From: Caryophanales bacterium
Lineage (GTDB): Bacteria; Bacillota; Bacilli; Bacillales; Bacillaceae_J
Direction: 5' to 3'
DNA length: 64,000 nt
Assembly: GCA_012840465.1 (NCBI GenBank)
Contig: DULJ01000040.1
Coordinates: forward strand, 1-64,000
Shown: positions 40,036 through 49,309 of the stretch, in pieces
Numbering within the stretch: position 1 is the stretch's first letter
How the letters are laid out: every line of letters begins with the position of its first letter
Made by a program: the position numbers and the translations under genes
Notes under the pieces: generated by a model
Databases searched by the model: none
What the model was told of the DNA's origin: nothing
Seen by the model: the letters and a program-made list of their open reading frames with translations, nothing else

Positions 40036-41790
40036 ATGAAAATAAAACGAAGAGCAATATTTATGATTACCTTAATCATGATTATTTTTATAGGTTTGAT
40101 TGGAAGGCTAGCGCAAATACAGCTTATACAAACTGAATCTTTTTCAAAACACCATGTCAATTTAATTGAAGCGAGCATTAAGCAAAGGACGCAATCGATT
40201 GTATTGGATGATGGAAGAGGACGATTTATAGATAGGAATGGAGAGGCGATTACCAATGATTATTACCCAAGCCTCGTCCTATTTCCGTTTCTAAAAGGGA
40301 TGGATTGGCCATCCGAGAAAATAGCAAAAATAACCGGAATTCCTGAACAGTATTTATTGACCGAGGTTAATCAAGCCAAAGCTCCATTTGCTTATGGTGG
40401 AAAGTATCCGCTTAAATTAACGGAAGCGCAGCAGAAGCAGATTAATGATTTAAAAATCCCAGGAGTGTTTGCCTTATATCAGCAGGTTAATACGAATCAA
40501 ATCGTGGCAGAGCACTTAATCGGTTTGGTTCGCCAAAATAAAGAACTGATTGAAAAAAAGTATAAAGAAAAGTTAGAGATTGACCTCATTTCACCTGACA
40601 CTGAAATAGGTATAACCGGCCTTGAGCGGGCTTTCGATGAATTCCTTCTCCCAGAAGGTGAATCAAAGCTGTTGTACCATGTCGATCAGTTAGGAGGGCC
40701 TTTATTCGGGCTTGAAGTTAAATATACAGCACCGGCTAACCCTTATTACCCGACATCAATCAAAACCACATTAAATAAACCGTTTCAAATTATTGCAGAA
40801 CAAGCAATTGACAGGATGGGAATGAAAAAGGGCGGGTTAGTATTATTAGATGTTGAATCAAGCGATGTTTTAGCAATGGTCAGTAGACCCCAGATGAATG
40901 GAGAAAATCCTTTTGCTGATGCGGGTGGGGTCAACGAAATGATACAGCCGCAAATACCTGGCTCTGTCTTTAAAATTGTAACAGCTGCTGCCGTCTTAGA
41001 AAATGATGTGAAGATTCGGGGAAGAAGGTTTAATTGTGATTTGAATTTATACGGTGAAGCCCGTAATGACCGTGAACTGGGACAGTTGAATTTCGAGGAA
41101 AGCTTTGCAAAAAGCTGTAATTATACATTTGCCAAGTTAGCTGAAGAAATCACTATTCAAGACCCAACGTATATGGAGGATTATGCTGAAAAACTCGGCC
41201 TAATTAGTCGGGTTGGTTGGCATGGGGATGTTTTTCATTTTAACCGCTTTATGCAATTTCCCGAAGAGCGCGTAGGCCGGGTTTGGGGAGCTGAAAAAGA
41301 CAAAAATGTAAAAAAGGCTGTCAATCAAACAGCGATCGGGCAAAAAGAAGTTCGGGTAAGTCCTTTGGCTGTTGCCAATATGATGGCTACAATTGCCAGA
41401 GGAGGGCAAAAGAAACAAGTAAGAGCGGTATCTGAAGTTCAATATAAAAATGGAACTACATTATTTGCGTTTCCGAAACAAACCCTTGAGGGTGGTGGGA
41501 TTTCCTCCTATACATCCGAGCGGCTCCAAAGTCTGCTAAAAGGTGTTGTTCAATCCGGCACAGGGGAGCGCTTTAAAACTTTGCCATACACCGTTGCAGG
41601 TAAATCAGGAACAGCTGAAACGGGACGCAACGGATTGGTTAACAAATGGTTTGCAGCCTATTTTCCAGTTGAACAGCCTAAATACGCACTAGTAGTTGTC
41701 GATTTGGATGTAAAAGAATCAGCAGCGAAAACGAATGACATTGTTGAATTATTTATTAAAAAACTATATGAATGGGATACAAAAAAGTGA
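40036..41790 (+). CDS. pbpI: class B penicillin-binding protein, PbpI-like
   Basis: A transpeptidase of 584 residues. It has an N-terminal membrane anchor (residues ~8-24, IFMITLIMIIFIGLIGRLAQ), a dimerisation domain and a transpeptidase domain with S310 in SVFK, S360-C-N, and K523-S-G-T, the complete penicillin-binding triad. In B. subtilis PbpI/YrrR is made under sigma-F during sporulation, and yrrS follows it, as here. The start codon sits at the end of the greA terminator. Confidence 0.93.
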   Translation: MKIKRRAIFMITLIMIIFIGLIGRLAQIQLIQTESFSKHHVNLIEASIKQRTQSIVLDDGRGRFIDRNGEAITNDYYPSLVLFPFLKGMDWPSEKIAKITGIPEQYLLTEVNQAKAPFAYGGKYPLKLTEAQQKQINDLKIPGVFALYQQVNTNQIVAEHLIGLVRQNKELIEKKYKEKLEIDLISPDTEIGITGLERAFDEFLLPEGESKLLYHVDQLGGPLFGLEVKYTAPANPYYPTSIKTTLNKPFQIIAEQAIDRMGMKKGGLVLLDVESSDVLAMVSRPQMNGENPFADAGGVNEMIQPQIPGSVFKIVTAAAVLENDVKIRGRRFNCDLNLYGEARNDRELGQLNFEESFAKSCNYTFAKLAEEITIQDPTYMEDYAEKLGLISRVGWHGDVFHFNRFMQFPEERVGRVWGAEKDKNVKKAVNQTAIGQKEVRVSPLAVANMMATIARGGQKKQVRAVSEVQYKNGTTLFAFPKQTLEGGGISSYTSERLQSLLKGVVQSGTGERFKTLPYTVAGKSGTAETGRNGLVNKWFAAYFPVEQPKYALVVVDLDVKESAAKTNDIVELFIKKLYEWDTKK

Positions 41791-41866
41791 AATTACTTTT
41801 AGGCTATACAAAATAATGGTAGAATACGAGGTGATATACATTTGATTTAAAAGTGGGGGACAGAAT

Positions 41867-42619
41867 ATGAAATACGATTTCAAGGATTTATATGAAGGCC
41901 CGCGTTTTCAAAACAGGGCAAAAAAACGAAAGATTAAATTAATAATGACTGGTATTGTTGCTATTATCGGAATTGTTCTGATCATCGGTATCATTAATAT
42001 TTTTTCAGGGGGTTCTGATGAAGCGAACGTAGCCCCTGAAGAGCCAAATGAAACAGAACAAGTAGATGTAGACGACACGATCGAAGAAGTTGCTGACGAC
42101 GCCGGGGCAGATGAAGAAACTGTATCTACAGACAATGATGAAGCAACCCCAAATGCTAATATAGCAGAAAAAACTTCTCCTAAAAATCCGGAATCTAGCA
42201 AAGATGCAAAAAGCGATGCAGCTTTAGGTTCTACTAAAACAGTGAACGGCGAATCTAAGGTAGTTGGTTCGAATGAGGAAGACTGGGCACCCGTTGGAAC
42301 GGAGCAGGAAGGGGAACATGTAACGGATTTTACAAAAGGATCACGGGATTGGGAGGAAATGACCCAAGCTGTCGGCTCTGCAACAGGTTTATCAAATGAT
42401 AATATGATCGTATGGTGGATGGGAAATGGCGGTGCTTCTGATAAAGCCGTTTCTACAGTAAGTACAAAGGATAAAGGAACCTATTATCGTGTTCAGCTTC
42501 AGTGGGTGAACGGCTCAGGCTGGAAACCTGTTAAGGTGGAAGAAGTAGAGGGAAACGATCAACAACCCGGTACCCAATCAGCAACTAGCAGTAATACCGA
42601 AAAAACTAAAAACAGATAA
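41867..42619 (+). CDS. yrrS: DUF1510 membrane protein YrrS
   Basis: A 250-residue protein with a short basic cytoplasmic start, one membrane helix (residues ~23-45, LIMTGIVAIIGIVLIIGIINIF), a long acidic, low-complexity linker (residues ~50-125) and a globular extracellular DUF1510 domain (DFTKGSRDWEEMTQAVG ... WMGNGGASDKAVSTV). It is the partner gene of pbpI in Bacillus; function at the spore envelope is inferred from that. Confidence 0.9.
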   Translation: MKYDFKDLYEGPRFQNRAKKRKIKLIMTGIVAIIGIVLIIGIINIFSGGSDEANVAPEEPNETEQVDVDDTIEEVADDAGADEETVSTDNDEATPNANIAEKTSPKNPESSKDAKSDAALGSTKTVNGESKVVGSNEEDWAPVGTEQEGEHVTDFTKGSRDWEEMTQAVGSATGLSNDNMIVWWMGNGGASDKAVSTVSTKDKGTYYRVQLQWVNGSGWKPVKVEEVEGNDQQPGTQSATSSNTEKTKNR

Positions 42620-42647
42620 TTAGACATAGAAAAGAGGCAAAGCTTGG

Positions 42648-43352
42648 ATGAAAATTGGTATTATTGGAGCAATGGATGAAGAAGTAGCGATATTAAAAGA
42701 AAAGATTCAAAATAGGAAAGATATAACAATCGGGAAAAGTGAATTTTCAATCGGAAAAATTGATAATATTGATGTCGTCTTATTAAAATCAGGGATCGGA
42801 AAAGTAAATGCGGCCGTTGGTACAACATTATTATTGGATCATTTCAAACCTGATTATGTATTAAATACAGGCTCGGCAGGGGGATATCATACAGAATTAA
42901 ATGTTGGTGACATCGTCATTTCATTAGATGTTAGGCATCATGATGTCGATGTGACTATTTTTGGATATGAGTATGGGCAAGTTCCGAAAATGCCTCCTGG
43001 TTTCACACCGGATGAAAGCTTAATTGAAAAAGCTGAAAAAGCCGCAGCTGGGATTCCAGATGTAAAGGTAGTTAAAGGATTAATTGTAACTGGTGACTCT
43101 TTTATGGACGATCCTGAAAGAGTTGAATTTGTTCGAGGAAAGTTCACGGATTTATATGCGGTGGAGATGGAGGCTGCAGCGATAGCCCAAGTCTGTCATT
43201 TATTTAATGTTCCATTTGTAATCATCCGTGCATTATCTGACATTGCTGGGAAAGACTCCAATGTATCCTTTGATAAATTTCTCGAAAAAGCAGCACTGCA
43301 TTCTGCGACATTAATTTTAAATATGATTAGTGAATTTAATCAGGAAATATAA
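42648..43352 (+). CDS. mtnN: 5'-methylthioadenosine/S-adenosylhomocysteine nucleosidase
   Basis: Cleaves MTA, SAH and 5'-deoxyadenosine to adenine plus the thio-sugar. It has 234 residues. It shows the family start [16 protein letters not shown], the [13 protein letters not shown] block, [14 protein letters not shown] with the base/ribose-binding glutamates, and RALSDIAGK carrying the catalytic aspartate. AAAGAGGC lies before the ATG. A terminator follows. Confidence 0.96.
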   Translation: MKIGIIGAMDEEVAILKEKIQNRKDITIGKSEFSIGKIDNIDVVLLKSGIGKVNAAVGTTLLLDHFKPDYVLNTGSAGGYHTELNVGDIVISLDVRHHDVDVTIFGYEYGQVPKMPPGFTPDESLIEKAEKAAAGIPDVKVVKGLIVTGDSFMDDPERVEFVRGKFTDLYAVEMEAAAIAQVCHLFNVPFVIIRALSDIAGKDSNVSFDKFLEKAALHSATLILNMISEFNQEI

Positions 43353-43360
43353 GAAATGAA

Positions 43361-43409
43361 AAAGAGTGTGAGATTGCCCCATCGTGGGTAGCTTACATTC
43401 TTTTTTTAT
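43361..43409 (+). terminator. mtnN terminator
   Basis: AAAGAGTGTGAG pairs with CTTACATTCTTT using G-T pairs, with an inner CCC/GGG helix, followed by TTTTTTT. Confidence 0.65.
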
Positions 43410-43556
43410 TGCTAAAAGCACTAAAAATTCACATTCTATCAAATTACCAACTAACATCCCGTAATTTCCCTTTTCTTCAAAAATATGGTTTACATTACTG
43501 ATTTATGTGATATGGTAGAGTTGTTGTTAGATTAATAGAAAGATGAAAGAGTCTAA

Positions 43557-44396
43557 ACAAAGGAGGGAAATGAGGTAAAACAAAAAGATGAAAATATTAT
43601 ACGAATAGTAGAGAAAAGAAGAGTAGAGGTAAAAATAGATAAAAAATATGAAATAGATAGAAATAAGCTATCTTTTAAAACGAATGAAAATGGAGAATTT
43701 CATGCTACATATTTACTTACACATTCAACTCAAAAGAAAGAAAAGTTAGTATTTTATGCAATGTTGGAAAATGAAGATTCGCTACTTCCTATGGAAGTAA
43801 GTGGAGTGAAGAACACTCATCATTTTATAGATGTCTCAGAAAATGGTGAAACAAAAGTTGATTTTTCATTAGATGATTTGCCTTCAGGTACACACATAAT
43901 ATACATAATAAGTGAAAAAGTGATTGATAATAATCTAAAAGATCATTTGGAAAAGAAACAGAATCAGGAAGTATTTTCTGCAAACCATTTCTCTTTAGAA
44001 ATAGATAAAAAAAAGATAGACAAAAATGAAAGATTTAAACCCGTTGAAAATATTGAGGACTCTTATCAAGATGAGCGTATATCATTAAGATTATATGAAG
44101 ATAAAAAACTAACTACGGAGGTTAGTTCTGTTGAGGATACCAATTACTATTTAATGTTTAATAACCCGTCAGAGAATGAAATATCAGGTGTTTTAAAATT
44201 GTTAAAAGATTATAGTGCAGAAACCTTAGATCGAATTAAAGTACCAGCAAATTCTAAAATAATGATACCAGTAAAATTAAAGAATCTTGAGGATATCCAA
44301 AGTATACGATTTTTACTATTAGCACAACCCAATATTAAAGATACAGTATTTCCCCTTAGAACGATAAAATTTTCTCAACGAATACCTGTTAAATGA
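43557..44396 (+). CDS. hypothetical protein with no normal start codon
   Basis: The frame is open from 43557 and, from the first plausible codons at about 43575, gives 270 residues of hydrophilic, charged protein with beta-rich spacing. The first in-frame ATG is at 43761, but it has no ribosome site. The excellent AGGAGGG at 43561 is followed by ATGAGGTAA in another frame, a two-codon dead end. Either a one-base slip separated the start from the gene, or an ATT or other rare start is used, or the 5' end (perhaps a signal peptide) was lost. No family is recognised. Confidence 0.5.
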   Translation, partial: TKEGNEVKQKDENIIRIVEKRRVEVKIDKKYEIDRNKLSFKTNENGEFHATYLLTHSTQKKEKLVFYAMLENEDSLLPMEVSGVKNTHHFIDVSENGETKVDFSLDDLPSGTHIIYIISEKVIDNNLKDHLEKKQNQEVFSANHFSLEIDKKKIDKNERFKPVENIEDSYQDERISLRLYEDKKLTTEVSSVEDTNYYLMFNNPSENEISGVLKLLKDYSAETLDRIKVPANSKIMIPVKLKNLEDIQSIRFLLLAQPNIKDTVFPLRTIKFSQRIPVK

Positions 44397-44424
44397 AGAA
44401 ATATATTAGTGACATAGTAGCGAG

Positions 44425-44480
44425 GGGTTATTTGTTCTCTGGTAAGCACAAGAGGATCAAATCACCTTTTCCTTTTTTAG
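44425..44480 (+). terminator. probable imperfect terminator
   Basis: GGGTTATTTGTTCTCT and AGAGGATCAAATCACC are imperfect inverted repeats followed by TTTTCCTTTTTT. Confidence 0.4.
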
Positions 44481-44485
44481 ATTAA

Positions 44486-44516
44486 TAAAAAGGTAGATGA
44501 GGATTCCCATCTACCT
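44486..44516 (-). terminator. terminator of the nuclease gene
   Basis: AGGTAGATG (44491-44499) pairs with CATCTACCT (44508-44516). On the minus strand it is followed by TTTTTATT. It overlaps the nuclease stop codon. Confidence 0.75.
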
Positions 44517-45244
44517 TATCTTATTGGTGCTCGGAATCCTGCAGCTATTGCCTCTTCTTCCGTACAAAACCACATTTCAGGCTTTGTTTGTTTGTAGGAA
44601 CGGGAGTCAGGTGTATGATAGATTTTCTCACCTTTTGAATTAATGTTTCCTTTGATAACGCAGTCTTCATTCGCTGTAGGGGTAATTGCCTCTTGTTTTT
44701 TAGTAGGTGTAGCTGCCTTTTCTTCAATAAACCCTTTGTCGGTAGCGTAATTCTCTATACTCCAGATTCCTACTCCTTGTTTTTGTGCTTTTTTCTGAAT
44801 TTCATAGAATTGATCAACATATTTCGTATTAGGCGCATATACATAGGCTACACGTGCCAGACCTTTTTCAAGCAGCATTTCATTAAACATTTTCCCATCA
44901 ATCCAAATATAGGCCAATAAACGTCCGTATTTATCCCGCTCAGAAACATCTAATTCAACCGTGACTTCTTTTCCTTCCAATGTGTCTTTAGCAAACTTGG
45001 AAGCCTCAGGTCCAAAAGGCTGTACGGGTTTACTTGGATGCTTCGTTTCTGGTGTATCGACTAAAAGTAACCGTATTCGTTCTTCTTTATTATTTAACAT
45101 TACATCCAAAGTGTCGCCATCAACGACATTGGTCACGATCGGTTTTTCTCCGACACTACTAGTTGCTGAACAACCAACAAGTAAAGAAATTAGTAGTAAT
45201 GATAGATAGATTGCTATGTATTTCTTGCATATAAGTAGTTTCAT
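44516..45244 (-). CDS. thermonuclease-like lipoprotein
   Basis: A 242-residue secreted lipoprotein. The signal peptide ends in the lipobox LLVGC (Cys near residue 25). The staphylococcal-nuclease domain shows VTNVVDGDTLDV, IRLLLVDTPETKHP, FAKDTLEGKEV, DKYGRLLAYIW and GLARVAYVYAPN; the two arginines and the glutamate of the catalytic set are present. A short C-terminal domain with two cysteines (CVIKGNINSKGEKIYH ... WFCTEEEAIAAGFRAP) follows, a cell-surface module common on such nucleases. GGGGGA lies before the ATG. A role in extracellular DNA breakdown is likely. Confidence 0.9.
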   Translation of the reverse strand: MKLLICKKYIAIYLSLLLISLLVGCSATSSVGEKPIVTNVVDGDTLDVMLNNKEERIRLLLVDTPETKHPSKPVQPFGPEASKFAKDTLEGKEVTVELDVSERDKYGRLLAYIWIDGKMFNEMLLEKGLARVAYVYAPNTKYVDQFYEIQKKAQKQGVGIWSIENYATDKGFIEEKAATPTKKQEAITPTANEDCVIKGNINSKGEKIYHTPDSRSYKQTKPEMWFCTEEEAIAAGFRAPIR

Positions 45245-45369
45245 TAATAATCCCCCAATTTTATCACTACTATTATTTTAGTAAAGTTTGCTAGAAATGT
45301 CACATAAATAATGATTTTAAGATGACAGGTAGATATTGTTTCTTCTTAGGCTGAATCCGTTATAATATG

Positions 45370-45399
45370 GAAACCCGGGTCCATGTAGACCCGGGTTTC
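45370..45399. terminator. GC-rich hairpin between two minus-strand genes
   Basis: GAAACCCGGGTC (45370-45381) pairs perfectly with GACCCGGGTTTC (45388-45399). The T-run is on the plus-strand side only, so its role for the minus-strand DUF1540 gene is uncertain. Confidence 0.5.
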
Positions 45400-45403
45400 T
45401 TTT

Positions 45404-45559
45404 TCAACCTTGAAGTTCAAATGTTTGACAATCGGTTTCCGTTTGAGAAGAAGCCTCTGTTCCATGGTGGCTTACTACATAAATGGATTCGGCTGCACAT
45501 TTATTTCCGTTTGCCCAGTACGTACAGTTACTTACTTCGCATAACACGTCTTGTGCCAT
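45404..45559 (-). CDS. DUF1540 small cysteine-rich protein
   Basis: A 51-residue protein starting at ATG 45559 with AAAGGAGAGG upstream. Four cysteines lie in the DUF1540 spacing: LCEVSNCTYWANGNKC and TDCQTF near the end. Such proteins are common in spore formers and may bind metal. It is followed by the GC-rich hairpin. Confidence 0.82.
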   Translation of the reverse strand: MAQDVLCEVSNCTYWANGNKCAAESIYVVSHHGTEASSQTETDCQTFELQG

Positions 45560-45744
45560 CTAAACCTCTCCTTTAGAAATAAATTTGGTCTTACAAAAAT
45601 ATCTTAACCAAATAAAAAGGGAGATATGCGGAGAGCATACTTTACCATTATTTTATATTATTAATAATTTTTATTCTCGATATACATAAAAATCATAAGA
45701 TTGTTTAGTGTGGATAAAAAACTAAATGGACACCTCTTGTGTTT

Positions 45745-46704
45745 CTATTCCAATGCCTGTTTCAGCGTTTCAATATTTTTTTCCATCAAAGTAAAGTAGT
45801 CTTCATTGTTTTTAATATCTTCTTCGGTTAAAACGGAAAGATTATGAATACGTAAGACCTCTGCGTGAATTTCATTTTTAATAATTTCCGCAACCTTCGG
45901 AGTAACATTTTGTTCAAAAATAATATATTTTATTTTATTTGCTTTGGCATTATCGATAATCTTTTGTAACTGTTGTTGGGAAGGCTCATTTGTAGAAGAA
46001 AGTCCGGTAATTGAAATTTGTTCAATCCCATATCTTTTTTCCCAGTAGCCAAAGGCAGCATGGGAAACTAAAATCTTAGGTGATTTTTTTCCTTTTACAA
46101 GTTCATCAAAGTCGCCGTTTACTATTTCTAATTGCATTTTTAATGTATTATAATTAGCAATAAAATCTTCTGTTGCTTCTGGTTTTAATTCTATTAAGCT
46201 ATCTTTTATATTTTCCGCCAATTTTATCGATAGAATTGGATCGATCCAAACATGCGGATCGACGTCTCCGTGGGCATGTTCATCTACATGTTCTTCTTCT
46301 TCATGATTTTCTTCGCCGACTTCAAGCATCGTAATGCCATTCGATGCTTCGACCATTTTTACATTTTCATCCTTTAGGGCTTTAGAAATCTTATCGGCAT
46401 ACGGCTCCATGATTTCACTACTATAAATAAAAGCATCGCCTTCCGCTATTTCAATCATTGTTTTCGTTGTAGGTTCATACGTATGGGCATTTGTTCCTAG
46501 AGGAATAATGCTTTTAACGTTGACATGAGAACCGCCAATTTTTTTTGTGAAATCTTCTATTGGAAACAGTGTTGTATAAATTGTAAGTGTACCGTTAGCA
46601 CCTTGTGCAGGTTGATCAATTCCGTTTTGTTTTTGACTGCATCCACTCATTAATATGTTGATTAATAAAAATAAGATTATAAGTCCAGTTGATTTTTTTT
46701 TCAT
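45745..46704 (-). CDS. znuA: zinc-binding lipoprotein of an ABC transporter (ZnuA/AdcA-like)
   Basis: A 319-residue extracellular lipoprotein with the lipobox LMSGC. Cluster 9 metal-binding features are present: His in GTNAHTYEPT, a flexible His/Glu loop (EENHEEEEHVDEHAHGD), DPHVWIDP, and HAAFGYWEKRYG. The His-rich loop is the mark of zinc rather than manganese binding. Two Zur operators lie directly upstream. The permease and ATPase genes are not next to it. Confidence 0.92.
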   Translation of the reverse strand: MKKKSTGLIILFLLINILMSGCSQKQNGIDQPAQGANGTLTIYTTLFPIEDFTKKIGGSHVNVKSIIPLGTNAHTYEPTTKTMIEIAEGDAFIYSSEIMEPYADKISKALKDENVKMVEASNGITMLEVGEENHEEEEHVDEHAHGDVDPHVWIDPILSIKLAENIKDSLIELKPEATEDFIANYNTLKMQLEIVNGDFDELVKGKKSPKILVSHAAFGYWEKRYGIEQISITGLSSTNEPSQQQLQKIIDNAKANKIKYIIFEQNVTPKVAEIIKNEIHAEVLRIHNLSVLTEEDIKNNEDYFTLMEKNIETLKQALE

Positions 46705-46738
46705 ATGTCAGACTCCTCGCATAAATATTGTGATTATA

Positions 46739-46789
46739 TCGTAATTATTACGATTTATATCCATTGTAATTATATCGTAATTATTACGA
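46739..46789 (-). promoter_or_regulatory. two tandem Zur boxes upstream of znuA
   Basis: TCGTAATTATTACGA occurs at 46739-46753 and again at 46775-46789, each inside a longer identical repeat of about 24 bases, centres 36 bases apart. It matches the Bacillus Zur operator (palindromic TCGTAAT-ATTACGA), so zinc repression is expected. Confidence 0.88.
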
Positions 46790-46997
46790 TTTGCAACATA
46801 AAGTTTTTACTTTAATTTTAATTATTAGAAAAATGATTGTACAGTGTTAAGGTTTATGTTGAAAAGAAAGATAAAGATATTCATGACCATCAGATGGAAA
46901 AAGTAACAATTCATTAACAGGACAGACACAGATATTACTTTCATGGCATAGGATTGGTAATAGGCAAATACCTACTATGTTAAATGGAGGTGAGTTT

Positions 46998-47417
46998 GTG
47001 TCTTTATTAATTACAGCTATGGGTTATTTTCTGAAAGAGTTGTTTTTTCTTGTCTCCTATGTGAAAAACAATGCCTTTCCACAGCCGTTATCTGAAAAAG
47101 ATGAAAAAAAATATCTTCTTCTAATGGAACAAGGTGATCCTGAAGCCCGAAATCGGCTGATTGAGCATAACTTAAGACTTGTAGCCCATATTGTAAAAAA
47201 GTTCGAAAATACAGGTGAGGATTCCGAGGATTTAATTTCGATTGGAACGATAGGTCTGATTAAGGCAATTGAAAGCTATTCCTACGGAAAAGGAACGAAG
47301 CTTGCGACCTACGCGGCCCGGTGTATAGAAAATGAAATCCTTATGCATTTAAGGGCTTTAAAAAAGACGAAAAGAGATGTTTCCTTACATGATCCGATCG
47401 GTCAGGATAAGGAAGGG
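46998..47417 (+). CDS. sigK: RNA polymerase sigma-K, N-terminal half (gene interrupted)
   Basis: Mother-cell late sporulation sigma factor, first 140 codons. GTG 46998 follows GGAGGTGA. The pro-sequence (about 20 residues, hydrophobic [10 protein letters not shown]) precedes the mature start Y21[10 protein letters not shown]. Sigma regions 2.1-2.4 follow ([72 protein letters not shown]). After N141-E142 the frame departs from sigma-K, and it stops at 47552 with no region 4. The second half must be restored by excision of the downstream element in the mother cell. Confidence 0.93.
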
Positions 47418-47422
47418 AATGA
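47418..47422. other. putative skin-element crossover site (left)
   Basis: AATGA at codons 141-142 of sigK is exactly where the sigma-K sequence ends. The same pentamer is the known recombination core of the B. subtilis skin element. The partner site is expected downstream of the window. Confidence 0.75.
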
Positions 47423-47552
47423 AATTAGATTAACATGTTATCCGTTTGGAAAAATCATTGATATTAAAGGATTTTTTTCTTATTATTTCGTAGATAGGCT
47501 TAATTTCAAACAAGTTAGCGGTAAAGCAGCGGATACAGTAGTAAGCGGATAA

Positions 47553-48250
47553 ACACTATGATGTCCCTCAACATACGTAATGGGTTTAACAAGAAATACC
47601 TACAGCCTCATTCTTGGCCTTCATTGGATTCTTTTTCCTCTTCCGATTGCTGCTATGGAATTGCGGAAGGATGCAACGCCCGTGCAATTACATGAATACC
47701 TAAATACACAAAATGTAATACCATCATCATTTTAACAGGGTATTCCGTTTAATTCCTTAATCTAATAATCCTCCCTCAATAAAGTTATAATTATCTCCTG
47801 AATACTCCCCTTTTTTTACACTTTAATAAACACCTAACAGTTGACACCGTTGATTCCTACGGGGAGTAAGGACATATATTGAAAATCTTTAAATATTTTA
47901 CAGATAGGAGGCCATCCTAACGTCCAACTTGGATCAAATTGGAAACCAAAATATAACCGTGCATAGAAATCTCCACACAACTCACGGTCGCTAACCCTCC
48001 CATTTCTCACCGGATTGGGGTCCATACATTCCTTCGTCCTGCGTATCCTTGAGGTGGAGGTCGGATAGGCTCCTTAAACTTATATAATAGCTAAATAACA
48101 GGAAAATAATAGTGACTTAAATACTATATTTAAGTCACTATTATAGTATTTCGGGAGGAATATCCTACTTTAATGGCGAAGTGAAAGACAAATGATCATC
48201 TAAATGTATCTAGGTGAAGTATTTATTTAATCGTTAAAGGAGTGGAAAGC
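47553..48250. other. gap with small unproven frames
   Basis: After the sigK break no firm gene appears for 700 bases. A 51-codon frame at 47580 (plus) has no ribosome site. A 63-codon frame at 47834-48025 (minus) has a weak GAAGGA four bases before its ATG and no recognised similarity. A long palindrome lies at 48108. Confidence 0.5.
48108..48142. repeat. long perfect palindrome
   Basis: Sixteen-base arms (48108-48123 and 48127-48142, AATAGTGACTTAAATA and its complement) around CTA. It could be a terminator-like hairpin or a protein site about 110 bases ahead of the next gene. Confidence 0.7.
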
Positions 48251-49300
48251 ATGCAAAGATTCAAAAGAATATTTGACGCGATGTATCACATTGACTTGGT
48301 TAACAACACTATAGTACAAAAGGAAGTGGGCGCAGGGGATTTAGATGAATATATTGTTGAATTACTGGAAACAATTGTGAAACTACCTGATAGCCGATTT
48401 TTTGGTTTTGAAAGCGAAAATACAGAAGTGAAAACACTTCTTGACAAACTCATAGAAGAAAAGAACGAAAATGAAGAACCCCCTAACTGTTTGCCAATTT
48501 CAGATGCGATTGCTAATCGCTTGTTAAGAAAAGAAGTGGAAGCACAGGAAAAGTATTCACACATTACTAAACTACAAAAAGGAAGTTTGATTCAATCGCT
48601 TGTAGAATATAAAGATCAACTGTATTTCTTAATATCAAAAGTCGAGCATGAATCATTTTTAAATACAGAAGATTTGGTGCGCCAGATAGGCTTACCTTAT
48701 GAGAAGAAAGCATTAAAAACATGTTTAATTAAATTTACTGCGGAAGACGATATAGAAAGTATTATTGTTTCTGACACAAATGTTAGGATTTCACAGTATT
48801 GGGTGAAGGACTTCTTGGAATTAAAGGAAAAAAATTCAGATGAGAAAAATACATCAAGTGCATTTAATGCAATAGATTTGATTCTAACTAGGAAGATAAA
48901 AAAGCAATCCCCGTCTGATTACTCGGTTCTAAGAAACAATCTTATTGGATATTTTAGAACACAAGAAGAGTTTTCATTTGAAAATATGGTTGGCTCAGTT
49001 TTTGGAGAATATGTACCAGAAAGGCCAGAAATTGTAGATATGAATAAAATTAAAGACACAGTGAATAAATTACCTGAACAAGTTGGATTTGATAAAAGAT
49101 TTTCTATTATTAGTAAAGAAATTTCTGCACGTATAAGAAAAGTAGTGAAAATTAGTGATAAAATAGAACTAAATTTAAAAGATCATATTAATCAACTAAA
49201 AAAAGTAATTAGATCAGAAACAACACCTGATGGCCAGAAAGTTATTGTCATTAAAACAGATAATTCTGAAGCATATGAAATGTTTAAGTTTAGGGAATGA
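48251..49300 (+). CDS. nucleoid-associated-like protein (NA37/YejK-type, tentative)
   Basis: A 349-residue soluble protein starting at ATG 48251 with AAAGGAGTGG upstream. Size and layout recall the 37-kDa nucleoid-associated family: an N-terminal alpha/beta part, a central block (SHITKLQKGSLIQSLVEYKDQLYFLISKVEH ... GLPYEKKALKTCLIKF) and a helical C-terminus. The family call is from general pattern, not a diagnostic motif. The next gene follows after nine bases, so the pair is one operon. In mobile elements such pairs can be anti-phage modules; that is speculation here. Confidence 0.5.
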   Translation: MQRFKRIFDAMYHIDLVNNTIVQKEVGAGDLDEYIVELLETIVKLPDSRFFGFESENTEVKTLLDKLIEEKNENEEPPNCLPISDAIANRLLRKEVEAQEKYSHITKLQKGSLIQSLVEYKDQLYFLISKVEHESFLNTEDLVRQIGLPYEKKALKTCLIKFTAEDDIESIIVSDTNVRISQYWVKDFLELKEKNSDEKNTSSAFNAIDLILTRKIKKQSPSDYSVLRNNLIGYFRTQEEFSFENMVGSVFGEYVPERPEIVDMNKIKDTVNKLPEQVGFDKRFSIISKEISARIRKVVKISDKIELNLKDHINQLKKVIRSETTPDGQKVIVIKTDNSEAYEMFKFRE

Positions 49301-49309
49301 GGTGAAATA

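Noticed and set aside
46931-46960. possible sigma-E promoter of sigK (ATATT and CATAGGAT)
   Set aside because: Spacing of about 10 bases is too short for the consensus.
47580-47735. 51-codon frame after the sigK break
   Set aside because: No ribosome site, no recognised similarity, and it lies in a decayed gap.
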